From an uncultured Arenicella sp. (lineage in GTDB: Bacteria > Pseudomonadota > Gammaproteobacteria > Arenicellales > Arenicellaceae), in the NCBI GenBank assembly GCA_938048185.1, contig CALIVT010000030.1, positions 56,576-120,575 of the forward strand: DNA of 64,000 nt, given 5' to 3'. Positions 1-10,404 of the stretch are shown here, piece by piece. The notes beneath the pieces are model-generated. The model had not been told where the DNA came from and did no database searches. It worked only from the letters and a program-made list of their open reading frames with translations. The position numbers were made by a program, and so were the translations under genes. Each line of letters begins with the position of its first letter. Positions within the stretch are counted from its first letter, which is position 1.

Positions 1-1
1 G

Positions 2-850
<849 letters not shown>

Positions 851-864
851 GCTAATTTGTTTTG

Positions 865-886
865 GCGCGCTGCTTAGCCAGCGCGC
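865..886 (+). terminator. hairpin after thiolase gene (GCGCGCTG-CTTAGC-CAGCGCGC), possible terminator
   Basis: Perfect 8-bp stem 15 nt after stop codon; only a weak T tract follows. Confidence 0.45.
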
Positions 887-920
887 TCTCCTTCCAGGCT
901 TCGGTGTTAGAATTATTCAT

Positions 921-1136
921 ATGCAAGATGTAGAAATAAATCGTGAGCCAGTTGAGCTGTATAAAGTGCTTAAGTTTGAAGGCTTAGTCGGCACCGGCGG
1001 TGAAGCAAAACTTGTCATAGGACAAGCAATGGTCAAAGTGAATGGTGAAGTGGAAATGCGCAAACGACGTAAACTATGCGCAGGCGATATTGTTGAGTTT
1101 AACGGACAAACCCTACGCCTGATGCTCGAGAGCTAG
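921..1136 (+). CDS. small S4-type RNA-binding protein (YbcJ-like)
   Basis: 71 aa, S4-like pattern LVGTGGEAKLVIGQAMVKVNGEVEMRKRRKLCAGDIVE. Confidence 0.85.
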   Translation: MQDVEINREPVELYKVLKFEGLVGTGGEAKLVIGQAMVKVNGEVEMRKRRKLCAGDIVEFNGQTLRLMLES

Positions 1137-1352
1137 TTCTTACGCCGATCTTTAGCGCCGTCGAATTGTCGAACGTGGCATTACCTCTGGTTGAAAGTTT
1201 TTGTCACCAAACTAATTCTTGAGCAATTATTGTCATTATTGCGGCCCCTCAACGTCTCGTGTCTAATGAACTTCAATTGAGGTGGTGGCCTTAATTGATG
1301 TTCGGTATATCCAGCATCTTAATACGACATAATATTGATAATAGGGCCCAAA

Positions 1353-1715
1353 ATGTCGCACGAAAAAATTTTTATGCTCAATGCTCTTTGGTTTAAGCCA
1401 GACGGCGGTGCACAACGGTATCAGCAGTACTTAAAAGCGATCAACCCTTTGGTCCGCAAAGTGGGGGGGCGAAAATTGAAAAGCTTTGTGCCTGGACGTG
1501 CCGTGATTGGCCAATTTGATGCCGATCTAATATTTTTTATGGAATATCCAAATTGGCAAGCATTCAAGGATTTCGCTAATAGTGCTGCGTATCATAAAGT
1601 AGCCTATTTGCGCGAAGAGGCGATCACTAACTCTTTACTAATTCGTTGCGATCGCCCTGAAGCCGCATTCAGCGAGGGAGCCTCGGCAAATTATTCTAAA
1701 TCTCAAGATGCGTAA
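1353..1715 (+). CDS. DUF1330-like small protein (ORF can start at 1335)
   Basis: MLNALWFKPDGGAQRYQQYLKAINPLVRKVGGRKLKS and AVIGQFDADLIFFMEYPNWQAFKDFANSAAYHKV resemble the DUF1330/dimeric ferredoxin-like fold family. Confidence 0.6.
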   Translation: MSHEKIFMLNALWFKPDGGAQRYQQYLKAINPLVRKVGGRKLKSFVPGRAVIGQFDADLIFFMEYPNWQAFKDFANSAAYHKVAYLREEAITNSLLIRCDRPEAAFSEGASANYSKSQDA

Positions 1716-1917
1716 CCTTGAGGGCACACGCTATTTATCGAGCGTCTAGTCGGGCGTTAAAAAGCGAGCTTGGAAAAATTAGTCCGCTGGCTGAGAAAAG
1801 TTACATTTACTGATCATTTAGCATCGCTAAGCCTCGGCGCAGTCTGTATACTCGCGCGACTTTGTGGCTTAGGAGTGAGTAGCCACTATTTTTTTAGGGC
1901 CCGATTGGACGTTAATT

Positions 1918-2024
1918 CTCAAGGCTGTTTAGACAAGCTCAGGGCTGTTTATTAGACGGCTCAGGGCTGTTTATAAAGCAGCTCAAGGCTGTTTATAAAA
2001 CAGCTCAAGGCTGATTCATAACAG
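1918..2024. repeat. five tandem copies of a 20-22 nt unit (CTCAAGGCTGTTTATAAAACAG-like)
   Basis: Units at 1918-1937, 1938-1959, 1960-1981, 1982-2003, 2004-2024 read directly. Confidence 0.92.
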
Positions 2025-2107
2025 CTAATACAATAGAGAATCAGTGCACAGTGCCCGTAACGTCTAATTTGATTGCAGCTAGTGTCTAGCGCAGTCTGGA
2101 GCCTGAC

Positions 2108-3997
2108 ATGTCTGAATCTACATCAGCTATGGTCGCGTTTAGCGATCTTGATTTACCCGAACCTATTCAAAAGGCCGTCGTCGAACAGGGGTATGAGCAA
2201 CCCTCGCCAATACAAGCCGAAGCAATTCCAGCTTTGCTCAAAGGTCGTGATTTACTTGGTCAAGCCCAAACGGGCACCGGTAAAACGGCCGCCTTTGCTC
2301 TGCCCTTACTGGCCAATATTGATCCCAATAATCGCGCGCCGCAATTGCTTATTTTGGCGCCCACACGCGAACTCGCGATTCAAGTTGCAGAAGCGTGCCA
2401 ACAGTATGCTAAGCACCTAAAGGGCGTGAACGTGCTGCCTATCTACGGCGGCCAGTCCTACACCATTCAGCTTAAACAGCTCAGTCGTGGCGCGCAGGTT
2501 GTGGTGGGCACACCGGGACGAGTGATGGATCATATGCGTCGAAAAACCCTATCGTTAGACGCGTTGAGCGCCTTAGTGCTCGACGAAGCAGATGAAATGC
2601 TGCGTATGGGGTTTATTGACGATGTGAAATGGGTGCTCGAGCAATCGCCACCTGACCGTCAAATTGCGTTGTTTTCGGCCACGATGCCGCGCGAAGTTAA
2701 ACGGGTTGCCGATCAGCATTTACAAGACCCTGTGCATATCAAAATTGCCAGCAAGACTGCGACTGGCGCTAACATTAGCCAGCGTTATTGGATTGTCCGC
2801 GGCACCCATAAGCTTGACGCAATTACTCGAATTCTCGAAAGTGAAGACAGCGAGGGTGTCATTGTGTTTGTTCGTACCAAGAACGCCACCGTCGAATTGG
2901 CCGATAAACTGTCTGCCCGAGGCTTTCGCAGCGAGGCCTTAAACGGTGATATACCACAGGCGAATAGAGAGAAAATCATTGATCGTTTGCGGGGCGCGAA
3001 ACTCGATATTCTGGTTGCCACAGACGTAGTTGCTCGAGGTTTGGACGTTGAGCGTATCAGCCACGTGATCAACTACGATGTGCCACACGATACCGAAGGG
3101 TATATTCATCGAATTGGTCGTACTGGTCGCGCTGGGCGCTCCGGCAAGGCTATTCTGTTTATTGCACCACGAGAGAAGCGCATGCTATTTGCCATCGAAC
3201 GTGCGACCAAGCAGCCGATAGAACCCATGGATCTTCCGAGCATGGCGGACATAAATCGTAGCCGGGTAGAACGTTTCAAAGACCAAATTGTAGCGACCAT
3301 TGCGAACGAGAACCTAGATTTCTTTTCGCAATTAATTACCGAACTTCAGCAAGAGAAAGAGCTAAGCAGCGAACAAATAGCCGCCGCCACAGCGCATTTA
3401 GCCCAAGGCGATACGTCACTGGTACTCGACGAGGCCGCGATGGCGAGAGAAGCGAAGTCTACCCACGTCAGTAAAGGCTTCGATCGAGATGAACGTGAAC
3501 CGCGAGGTCGTCGAGAACGAGGTGATCGTGGTGATCGTCGAGAACGTAGCCACGAAGCACGGCCAACGCCTGCAAAGCATGCGACGCCATTAAAAGAGCA
3601 CCCAGGAATTGAAATGCAACGGTTTCGATTAGACGTAGGCCGACGAAACCAAGTTAAGCCAGGTAACATCGTCGGTGCAATTGCCAATGAGGCCGAGCTT
3701 GAAAGCCAGTACATTGGCGAGATTGAAATCCGTGAAGGTTATTCTACGGTCGATTTGCCGGCCGATATGCCAAAAGAAGTCATGAGTATTCTCAAGAACA
3801 CTCGAGTTGCCGGTAGACCTTTAGCACTTACTATTTTTGATGGTAAAGGCGATAGCAGTGAGGGTGCGGCGGAGTCTTCGGGTGATAAGAAGAAATCGTA
3901 TAACTCTAAGAAACGTAATGCCGATAGCGCCAGGGGAAAACCCTCTAAGCCGAAGTCTGACTACGCCAAGCGCAAGGGCGGCGAGCGCCGAAGGTAA
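2108..3997 (+). CDS. deaD: DEAD-box ATP-dependent RNA helicase (DeaD/CsdA type) with basic Arg/Gly-rich tail
   Basis: AQTGTGKT, PTRELAIQ, DEADEML, SATMP, HRIGRTGRAGR motifs; C-terminal DbpA-like RNA-binding region. Confidence 0.95.
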   Translation: MSESTSAMVAFSDLDLPEPIQKAVVEQGYEQPSPIQAEAIPALLKGRDLLGQAQTGTGKTAAFALPLLANIDPNNRAPQLLILAPTRELAIQVAEACQQYAKHLKGVNVLPIYGGQSYTIQLKQLSRGAQVVVGTPGRVMDHMRRKTLSLDALSALVLDEADEMLRMGFIDDVKWVLEQSPPDRQIALFSATMPREVKRVADQHLQDPVHIKIASKTATGANISQRYWIVRGTHKLDAITRILESEDSEGVIVFVRTKNATVELADKLSARGFRSEALNGDIPQANREKIIDRLRGAKLDILVATDVVARGLDVERISHVINYDVPHDTEGYIHRIGRTGRAGRSGKAILFIAPREKRMLFAIERATKQPIEPMDLPSMADINRSRVERFKDQIVATIANENLDFFSQLITELQQEKELSSEQIAAATAHLAQGDTSLVLDEAAMAREAKSTHVSKGFDRDEREPRGRRERGDRGDRRERSHEARPTPAKHATPLKEHPGIEMQRFRLDVGRRNQVKPGNIVGAIANEAELESQYIGEIEIREGYSTVDLPADMPKEVMSILKNTRVAGRPLALTIFDGKGDSSEGAAESSGDKKKSYNSKKRNADSARGKPSKPKSDYAKRKGGERRR

Positions 3998-4049
3998 GGC
4001 ATAGCGATTACTTTAATCATCATGCTGCTTCGCTTACACTGCGAGCAAC

Positions 4050-5114
4050 ATGATAAGAAAAACGCGTATATATAGTGTTGGCTTGCTTTTAGGCTGCGTT
4101 TTAGCCAGCCTGTCAGGGTGCGCAAGCCTTGGCTATTACAGCCAGAGTGTAGTCGGGCACGGCAAGTTGATGCTGGCTAGAAAGCCGGTAGACAAGGTTA
4201 TCGCGAGCGCGGAGCAACCGCTCAAGTCTCAACTTGAATTAAGCCAACGTTTGCGTGTATTTGCCGTTCAAGAGTTGGGCCTGCCTGATTCCAAAAGCTA
4301 TAGCAGTTATGTCGCGCTCAAGCGAGAGTACCCAGTTTGGAATGTTGTTGCCGCGCCGGAGTATTCTTTAGTGGCTAAGAAATGGTGCTACCCAGTGATT
4401 GGTTGCGCGAGTTATCGCGGCTACTTTTCGCTAAGCGCAGCTCAACGTTACGCTCAAAAGCTTGAGAAACAGGGTTTCGAAACCGTAGTCGGTGGTGCCA
4501 GCGCCTATTCCACACTGGGTTGGTTTTCTGACCCTTTATTGCCCTCGATGATGCGCTACGGTGATGCTGATCTTGCCGAAACATTGTTTCATGAGCTTGC
4601 GCACCAGCAGCTATACATTAACGGCGACAGTGATTTTAATGAAGCGTTTGCGACGGTAGTAGGCGAGACTGGTGCACAGCGTTGGTTAAGCGCCCAGCGC
4701 CCGCAAGAATTGAACGCGTATAGTCAGAAGCTCAAGGCGCGACAACAATTTTACGCTCTGGTAGAGACCGCTAAACTTGCACTAACGCGCGTTTATGAGT
4801 CGTTGCTAACCGACAGTGACAAAGAGCGCGCCAAACACGCCACGTTCGCTAAGCTTAAGCAAGACTACCAGGCCTTAAAAAATCAAGAGTGGAACGGGCA
4901 ACCGTTGTTTGATCGTTGGTTCGACACGGAAATCAACAATGCTCGCTTGGTGGCTTTCACCACCTACCGTGATCAAGCTCCCAAGCTCACCGAATTGTTA
5001 CGTCAATGTGATGACGATTTAGAGAGGTTCTATTGGGCTTTCGCGAAACCCATTAAGGTTGACGGTAGGGTTCAGATTCCCAGTGCCTGTAATAAGCCTA
5101 AGACTAACCGCTGA
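4050..5114 (+). CDS. predicted lipoprotein aminopeptidase (Aminopep / DUF2265-like)
   Basis: Lipobox LSGCASLGYYSQSVVGHGKLM; LAETLFHELAHQQLY zinc motif. Confidence 0.85.
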   Translation: MIRKTRIYSVGLLLGCVLASLSGCASLGYYSQSVVGHGKLMLARKPVDKVIASAEQPLKSQLELSQRLRVFAVQELGLPDSKSYSSYVALKREYPVWNVVAAPEYSLVAKKWCYPVIGCASYRGYFSLSAAQRYAQKLEKQGFETVVGGASAYSTLGWFSDPLLPSMMRYGDADLAETLFHELAHQQLYINGDSDFNEAFATVVGETGAQRWLSAQRPQELNAYSQKLKARQQFYALVETAKLALTRVYESLLTDSDKERAKHATFAKLKQDYQALKNQEWNGQPLFDRWFDTEINNARLVAFTTYRDQAPKLTELLRQCDDDLERFYWAFAKPIKVDGRVQIPSACNKPKTNR

Positions 5115-5126
5115 GCGAGTAATAGT

Positions 5127-6116
5127 ATGCGACGTTTCTTTCTGATTTTGTTATCCACGCTCAGTATTTGGATTGTGGTCTCGGTCAGTCACGTTACAGT
5201 GGCTCAAGCTCAAGCTGATTTCGATCGATTGGTGGTTTTCGGAGACAGCTTGTCAGATACAGGTAACTTGGCATCTGTAACCGCCAATTTCCCATTTCCA
5301 TTCTTTGAAAACCGTATCTCCGATGGGCCCGTGTTAGTCGATTATCTAGCCGCACAACTTGGCTTACAGGCACGCGCCTCACTAGAGAGCGCAGGTAATA
5401 ACTTTGCTGTAGCCGGTGGCAATATTGTGGGTGTTGATCGTGAAGACTTGAGTTCACAGATCAGCTCATTTTTAGCGCGAACAAACAGCGACGATCAGAC
5501 TAATAGCGCAAGCCTTTATTTCGTAATGATGGGAGGCAATGACCTGCGTGATATTCGTTCGCTTAACTCGCCTATTACCGCGCAAGCTCGAATAGACGCG
5601 GTGTTAGATCAGCTCGAACTGCAATTAACTCGTCTCTACGACGCTGGCGCGCGACCGTTTCTAGTCGCGAACGTGGCGAATATTGGACGCATTCCGGAAA
5701 CCTTAGCACGTCAGAACCAAGACCCAGATATCGCAGCGCGAGCTGAAGCCTATGTGCGACTCTTTAATCGCGGTTTAGTATTGCGCCTGGATGAGTTTAA
5801 ACGCAAGTCAGGCGTTAGTTTAAATTTGTTCGATTTGTTTGCTGAGCTTGAAACTCTGATCGAGAACGCCGACGCCTTAGGCTTTACCCAAACCGAGGTC
5901 GGTTGTTTTCGGCTAGATGGCTTTAGATTCGAGTCGGATTGCCTATTCGGGGCTCGTTTTGATCGCTTTGTCTTCTTCGACAGCATTCATCCAACTGGCA
6001 AAGCTAACCGCCTAGCCAGCGCTGGACTGATTGACCGAATTCCCCAGCCCAATACCATTCAACCGCCGCAACAGGTAAGCATCAGCGCGATTATTCAACT
6101 TCTATTACTAGACTAA
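5127..6116 (+). CDS. secreted GDSL/SGNH-family lipase/esterase
   Basis: Signal peptide; VVFGDSLSDTGN, GGND, DSIHPTGKA blocks. Confidence 0.9.
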   Translation: MRRFFLILLSTLSIWIVVSVSHVTVAQAQADFDRLVVFGDSLSDTGNLASVTANFPFPFFENRISDGPVLVDYLAAQLGLQARASLESAGNNFAVAGGNIVGVDREDLSSQISSFLARTNSDDQTNSASLYFVMMGGNDLRDIRSLNSPITAQARIDAVLDQLELQLTRLYDAGARPFLVANVANIGRIPETLARQNQDPDIAARAEAYVRLFNRGLVLRLDEFKRKSGVSLNLFDLFAELETLIENADALGFTQTEVGCFRLDGFRFESDCLFGARFDRFVFFDSIHPTGKANRLASAGLIDRIPQPNTIQPPQQVSISAIIQLLLLD

Positions 6117-6346
6117 TCCGACAGTATTACGCTGCCCGAGCCCGCGTTTGTATGTGACCGCGAGCGCTCTAACGCGTGTAACGCTGGCCATTTACAATTG
6201 TTTACCGGTTTCTCAGGCGTTTTGTCTTCTTAGTTACCTGCTAGAACTGCAGCCACCAGCTAAAGTAATTAAAAGCTAAGTGGGTATTTTGATAGTGCTG
6301 TAAACGCTAATCATCAGGTTTGAAATTTTAATAAAGGGCGACATAA

Positions 6347-6670
6347 GTGATTATTAACGACATAATGATAAATGCAGTGCGCGCGATTCAGCGTATAGAA
6401 GGTGGCGCAAATGCGAAACGTTTAAACGTGCCAGCTAACGAGTTGGGTAACCGCTTGATTGAACTTTATTACAACTCATCGGTGTTAGAAACGCGTGAAT
6501 TAATTACAGAATTTATGACTGAAGCGGGCGTTGTGTGGCTGCGTAAATTACTGACTAGGGATGTAAGCGCAGTCGCGAGCTCGAGTTCACGTTTTGCATC
6601 AATGGATGATTATTTAAGCCTCTTATCCGCAAATGACGACGCGTCAGAGTTACTGCTTGCAACTCGTTAA
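6347..6670 (+). CDS. hypothetical small protein (107 aa)
   Basis: Long single ORF in intergenic space with upstream AAAGGGCGA SD-like sequence; no family recognised. Confidence 0.6.
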   Translation: MIINDIMINAVRAIQRIEGGANAKRLNVPANELGNRLIELYYNSSVLETRELITEFMTEAGVVWLRKLLTRDVSAVASSSSRFASMDDYLSLLSANDDASELLLATR

Positions 6671-6940
6671 TGTGCTGAAAAAAATTAGTGTTTAGGCTTT
6701 AAATTTTTCGCTAAATTTCCGCCAAACATCACTGTTTTAGCGTGAGCAAGACCCATATTCTCCAGTTCTAGACCACCTCTCTGCCGTAGTCGGGACCTCG
6801 GCTTCGCGGTGATCCATCCTCCGTATTTGACTCGTTAGCTTATGACAAACACCAACGTTGAGGGTAGACTACCGTCAACTTTGGGAGAAGGATATAATGT
6901 TTCTCCTTTATATTATTCGTAAATTCAATTGGAGCAAATT

Positions 6941-7144
6941 ATGACTGTAGCAAGAATTACCGAAATTTCGGCCTCATCGACTGAGAGTTTTGAAGACGCT
7001 GTTAGAGTTGGCGTCGCACGTGCGAGCAAGACCTTAAAGAACGTAAGTGGCGCTTGGGTTAAGGACCAAGAAGTTGGAATCAAAGATGGTCAAGTGACTG
7101 ATTTTCGAGTTAAATTAAAAATTACTTTTATTCTAGAAGAGTAG
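6941..7144 (+). CDS. dodecin-like flavin-binding protein
   Basis: MTVARITEISASSTESFEDAVRVGVARASKTLKNVSGAWVKDQEVGIKDGQVTDFRVKLKITFILEE is the dodecin pattern. Confidence 0.93.
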   Translation: MTVARITEISASSTESFEDAVRVGVARASKTLKNVSGAWVKDQEVGIKDGQVTDFRVKLKITFILEE

Positions 7145-7297
7145 TTATTTATCACCACTATTGATGATGGTTAAAATCCTTGTAGTGGTATAATTACCCT
7201 CAATTCCGGTGTGATAATAACGCTGGAATTGATAAAACACCGGAAAATTTCGTCAACCCCTACGTCTTGATGGGATAAATTCGGTGACATGCTGGAA

Positions 7298-7325
7298 GGC
7301 AAGCGACCTGGGGAGGTTGTTTGCC
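7298..7325 (+). other. strong RNA hairpin in the leader of the DUF2726 gene
   Basis: GGCAAGCGACC-TGGGGA-GGTTGTTTGCC, 11 pairs including G-U. Confidence 0.6.
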
Positions 7326-7376
7326 AACTCGTGATACGCCAAAGTTTAAACTTGATAGAATCACTTTTCCGGCAAG

Positions 7377-8273
7377 ATGGGATGGGTCGCTTGTTCTAAT
7401 TTACTTAGGCTGCGATGCATGGAAATTATTGGGAGCTTAAGTTTATCGGCTCGATTGCTAGGATTGGGTATGTCTCTAAGCAGTATTTTACAGTTTTGGC
7501 CGACTATTGGCGTCATTGCTTTGATTTGTTTGGTCGCCGGTATTATTTGGTTTTTACTAAGTGCAAAACACGCCTCCAAGCCGCTTGCGGTTCAGCGCAA
7601 AAGTCGTTTATTGAGCGCATCACAGTGTCAGTTTTTCGAAGCTTTAGTCGATGCCCTAAGCGATGAGTTCTTTATATTTACTCGAGTTGGTATGCGTGGG
7701 GTGGTTGAACACCGCAAAGGTTCGAGTCTCTCCGAAAAGCGCAGAGCCAGCAAACAAATAGAAAACGGTTATTTTGACTTTGTTCTTTGCCGAAAGTTAG
7801 ATATGTCTATTTTCGCTGTAATTGATCTGCAGAACTTTGATGGCAAGAGCAAACGCTTGCGTTTAAAGCGCGAGGCGCTTTTGAGCCGAGTTTGCGATGG
7901 TGCGGGCATTAAATTATTCTATTTTGATATTCGCCAAGATTATAAAAGCAAGGATATTGCGAGACTTATCACCGGCCGCTCCAAAAACAGACGTGGTGAC
8001 GAACACAGCTTTAGCGTTAGCCATGCATCACAACTAAGCGTGGACACACTGTCACAGACTGTAACAGGGCATCGACGTACTTGCCCGAAATGTCGCAGCG
8101 AGGTGGTCACCAAAGTCGCCATGAGGGGCGCAAGAATCGGCGAGAAATTTTTGATGTGCCGTAAATACCCGTATTGCGATTATCGAATTTCGTCAAACGA
8201 CGAAAATATCACCAAGCTGGAACAAGAAGAGCGCCGCAAAGACGAGATAGGCGGCTTTAAAAACTGGTCTTAA
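7377..8273 (+). CDS. membrane-anchored DUF2726-like protein with C-terminal topoisomerase-type zinc ribbon
   Basis: N-terminal TM segment; FFEALVDALSDEFFIFTRVGM...DFVLCRKLDMSIFAVIDLQ; CPKCRSEVV...FLMCRKYPYCDYR. Start codon uncertain. Confidence 0.75.
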   Translation: MGWVACSNLLRLRCMEIIGSLSLSARLLGLGMSLSSILQFWPTIGVIALICLVAGIIWFLLSAKHASKPLAVQRKSRLLSASQCQFFEALVDALSDEFFIFTRVGMRGVVEHRKGSSLSEKRRASKQIENGYFDFVLCRKLDMSIFAVIDLQNFDGKSKRLRLKREALLSRVCDGAGIKLFYFDIRQDYKSKDIARLITGRSKNRRGDEHSFSVSHASQLSVDTLSQTVTGHRRTCPKCRSEVVTKVAMRGARIGEKFLMCRKYPYCDYRISSNDENITKLEQEERRKDEIGGFKNWS

Positions 8274-8340
8274 ATGGCTCTAACCACCAAACTAAAATCT
8301 ATTCTGACACCCGACAGTTAAAGCCCAATCCAAGCACAGA

Positions 8341-8518
8341 GCGCGCTAAATAAACAGCCCCGAGCCCAAGCGCGAAAGTGCGCTAGATAAAAAGCACAGC
8401 CCTGAGCCCAAGCGCGAAAGCGCGCTAAATAAAAAGCCCTGAGCCCAAGCGCGAAAGCGCGCTAGATAAAAAGCACAGCCCTGAGCCCAAGCGCGAGAGC
8501 GCGCTAAATAAAAAGCAG
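8341..8518. repeat. tandem array of 37-42 nt units carrying GNRA-type hairpins (AGCGCGAAAGCGCGCT)
   Basis: Four copies of GAGCCCAAGCGCGARAGYGCGCTARATAAA; ends directly at the mnmA stop codon. Confidence 0.92.
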
Positions 8519-9628
8519 CTACTGCGAACCTAATATGCAACCACCACCCAAGCACATACGCCCGTCATACAACACCAGGGCTTGCCCTGGTGTGACCGCA
8601 CGTTGTGGCTGGTCGAACACGACGGTTATTTCAATGTCGTCTATTGCCGTAATTTCGCACGACGCGTCGTGTTGCCGATAGCGTGTCTTGGCGCTCACTT
8701 TATCGCCAAGCCTTGGGCTTGTGTGACTGACCCAGTCGAGTGTCTGGGCGACAACCGTTTGGGTTTGCATCGCAGGGTGGTCATGGCCTTGAACCACTAA
8801 TAGCTCGTTGCTGCCGACATCCTTACCTGCGACGTACCATGCCTCACCGGCGCCGCCTATATTAAGCCCTTGCCGTTGACCCAGCGTGTAATACATCAGG
8901 CCGTCATGTTGGCCAACGACGCGCCCATCCGTGGCCACCATATTGCCCGGGTTAGGTTTGAGGTAGGTACTTAGAAAATCTTTGAAGCGGCGCTCGCCAA
9001 TAAAGCAAATTCCAGTGCTATCCTTTTTGTTGTGGGTGATAAAACCTTGCTCGTCTGCGATTTGACGCACCACTGGTTTTTCGAGCTCGCCCAATGGAAA
9101 TAGGCTTTTGTTCAACTGGTGCTGTTGCAAGGTATAAAGGAAATAACTTTGATCTTTATTCGTATCCGCACCACGCAATAACAAAGACTCGGTTGGGGCA
9201 TTAAATTCCGCGCCGGTAAAGCCTTTAGCAACGTAATGACCGGTGGCAATATAGTTTGCCCCAAGCGCTTCGGCTTGCAGTAAAAATTCTTTAAACTTAA
9301 TTTCTTTATTGCAAAGTATGTCAGGGTTCGGCGTACGTCCAGCCTGGTATTCACTTAGAAAGTGTTCAAAGACATTGTCCCAATACTCGTGCGCGAAATT
9401 TACTTCATGCAGGTCTATGCCAAGCCGTTCGCATACCTGGGTGGCATCTTTGAGGTCTTGTGCTGCCGCACAATATTCCTCGGTGTCGTCTTCCTCCCAG
9501 TTTTTCATGAACATGCCGGTGACGGTATAGCCTTGTTGTTTTAACAAGTGCGCCGTTACCGATGAGTCTACACCGCCAGACATACCGACGACGACGTGTG
9601 ACTCCTGAGGCTTGTGATCGCTTATCAT
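8519..9628 (-). CDS. mnmA: tRNA 2-thiouridine(34) synthase MnmA
   Basis: [15 protein letters not shown]-loop, [39 protein letters not shown]. Confidence 0.96.
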   Translation of the reverse strand: MISDHKPQESHVVVGMSGGVDSSVTAHLLKQQGYTVTGMFMKNWEEDDTEEYCAAAQDLKDATQVCERLGIDLHEVNFAHEYWDNVFEHFLSEYQAGRTPNPDILCNKEIKFKEFLLQAEALGANYIATGHYVAKGFTGAEFNAPTESLLLRGADTNKDQSYFLYTLQQHQLNKSLFPLGELEKPVVRQIADEQGFITHNKKDSTGICFIGERRFKDFLSTYLKPNPGNMVATDGRVVGQHDGLMYYTLGQRQGLNIGGAGEAWYVAGKDVGSNELLVVQGHDHPAMQTQTVVAQTLDWVSHTSPRLGDKVSAKTRYRQHDASCEITAIDDIEITVVFDQPQRAVTPGQALVLYDGRMCLGGGCILGSQ

Positions 9629-9647
9629 TCTGGCTATGTGCTGACTA

Positions 9648-10088
9648 TTACAATTCTTTCAAGACGTCGAGCGGGTAGCGCACGCCGCTCAAATAATCGC
9701 TGATGCAGTTCGATACAAGCGGGCTTCGCAGAGCGGTGCTAGCATAAATTGCATCGGGGGTGAGCCAATGTGTGCGAATAATGTCGGGGTCGAGTTCTGC
9801 AGCCGGGTCTTCGTCGCTGATTGAGCCGCAAAAAGTATAGCGGATGTAGGTTTTTCCATTTGCTGCTGGCAGGCGATACAAGCCAACGAGCGCGTCGGGG
9901 GTGAAGTGGCGACAGGTCTCTTCTAAGGTTTCACGGACCACGCCGGCGATAATTGTTTCGCCGTTTTCCAAGTGTCCAGATGGTTGGTTGAAAACCACTT
10001 TGTTGCTTGATTTTGAGCGTTCTTCGACTAATAAAAAACGGCCATGTTGCTCGCATATTGCAGCAACAGTTATATCAGGTGTCCACAT
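9648..10088 (-). CDS. NUDIX hydrolase (NudJ-like)
   Basis: [22 protein letters not shown] Nudix box; adjacent to mnmA. Confidence 0.9.
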   Translation of the reverse strand: MWTPDITVAAICEQHGRFLLVEERSKSSNKVVFNQPSGHLENGETIIAGVVRETLEETCRHFTPDALVGLYRLPAANGKTYIRYTFCGSISDEDPAAELDPDIIRTHWLTPDAIYASTALRSPLVSNCISDYLSGVRYPLDVLKEL

Positions 10089-10404
10089 AAACAGGCTTAA
10101 GGTGCGCAGTGTGCGCTGAAATTTTGTCTTTAAAGTAGGTAAGCAAACTTATTGCTTATCCACTTAGTGTGACGCGTATACCAAGCATTTACAATGCTTT
10201 GGTGAAAATTTTATGCTATTCTCGCTCACCAATTTTGAGCGGGATTGGCCATATTGATACTCGCCATAAAACCTGCTTATTTATGCATACGCGTTTCATT
10301 CTAATCCGCGTTTGCGCGCTGGAATTTGCGTGCGCGCTGTAGCAATTAGCTTGAAAAGAACGAGACCCTCCTAAAACGACTACTAGTTCGAGAACAGATA
10401 AACG

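Noticed and set aside
1770-1955. 61-aa ORF that runs into the tandem repeats before deaD
   Set aside because: Ends inside the repeat array and shows no recognisable protein pattern; better explained as chance.
8341-8518. Possible CRISPR array
   Set aside because: Units are contiguous, with no unique spacers, and there are no cas genes in the window; same conclusion for the arrays at 1918, 12665, 17067 and 31289.
8346-8555. 69-aa minus-strand ORF made of repeated FxxALSRLGSGL-like units
   Set aside because: It is the translation of the GNRA hairpin repeat and overlaps the end of mnmA; RNA structure explains it better than a protein.
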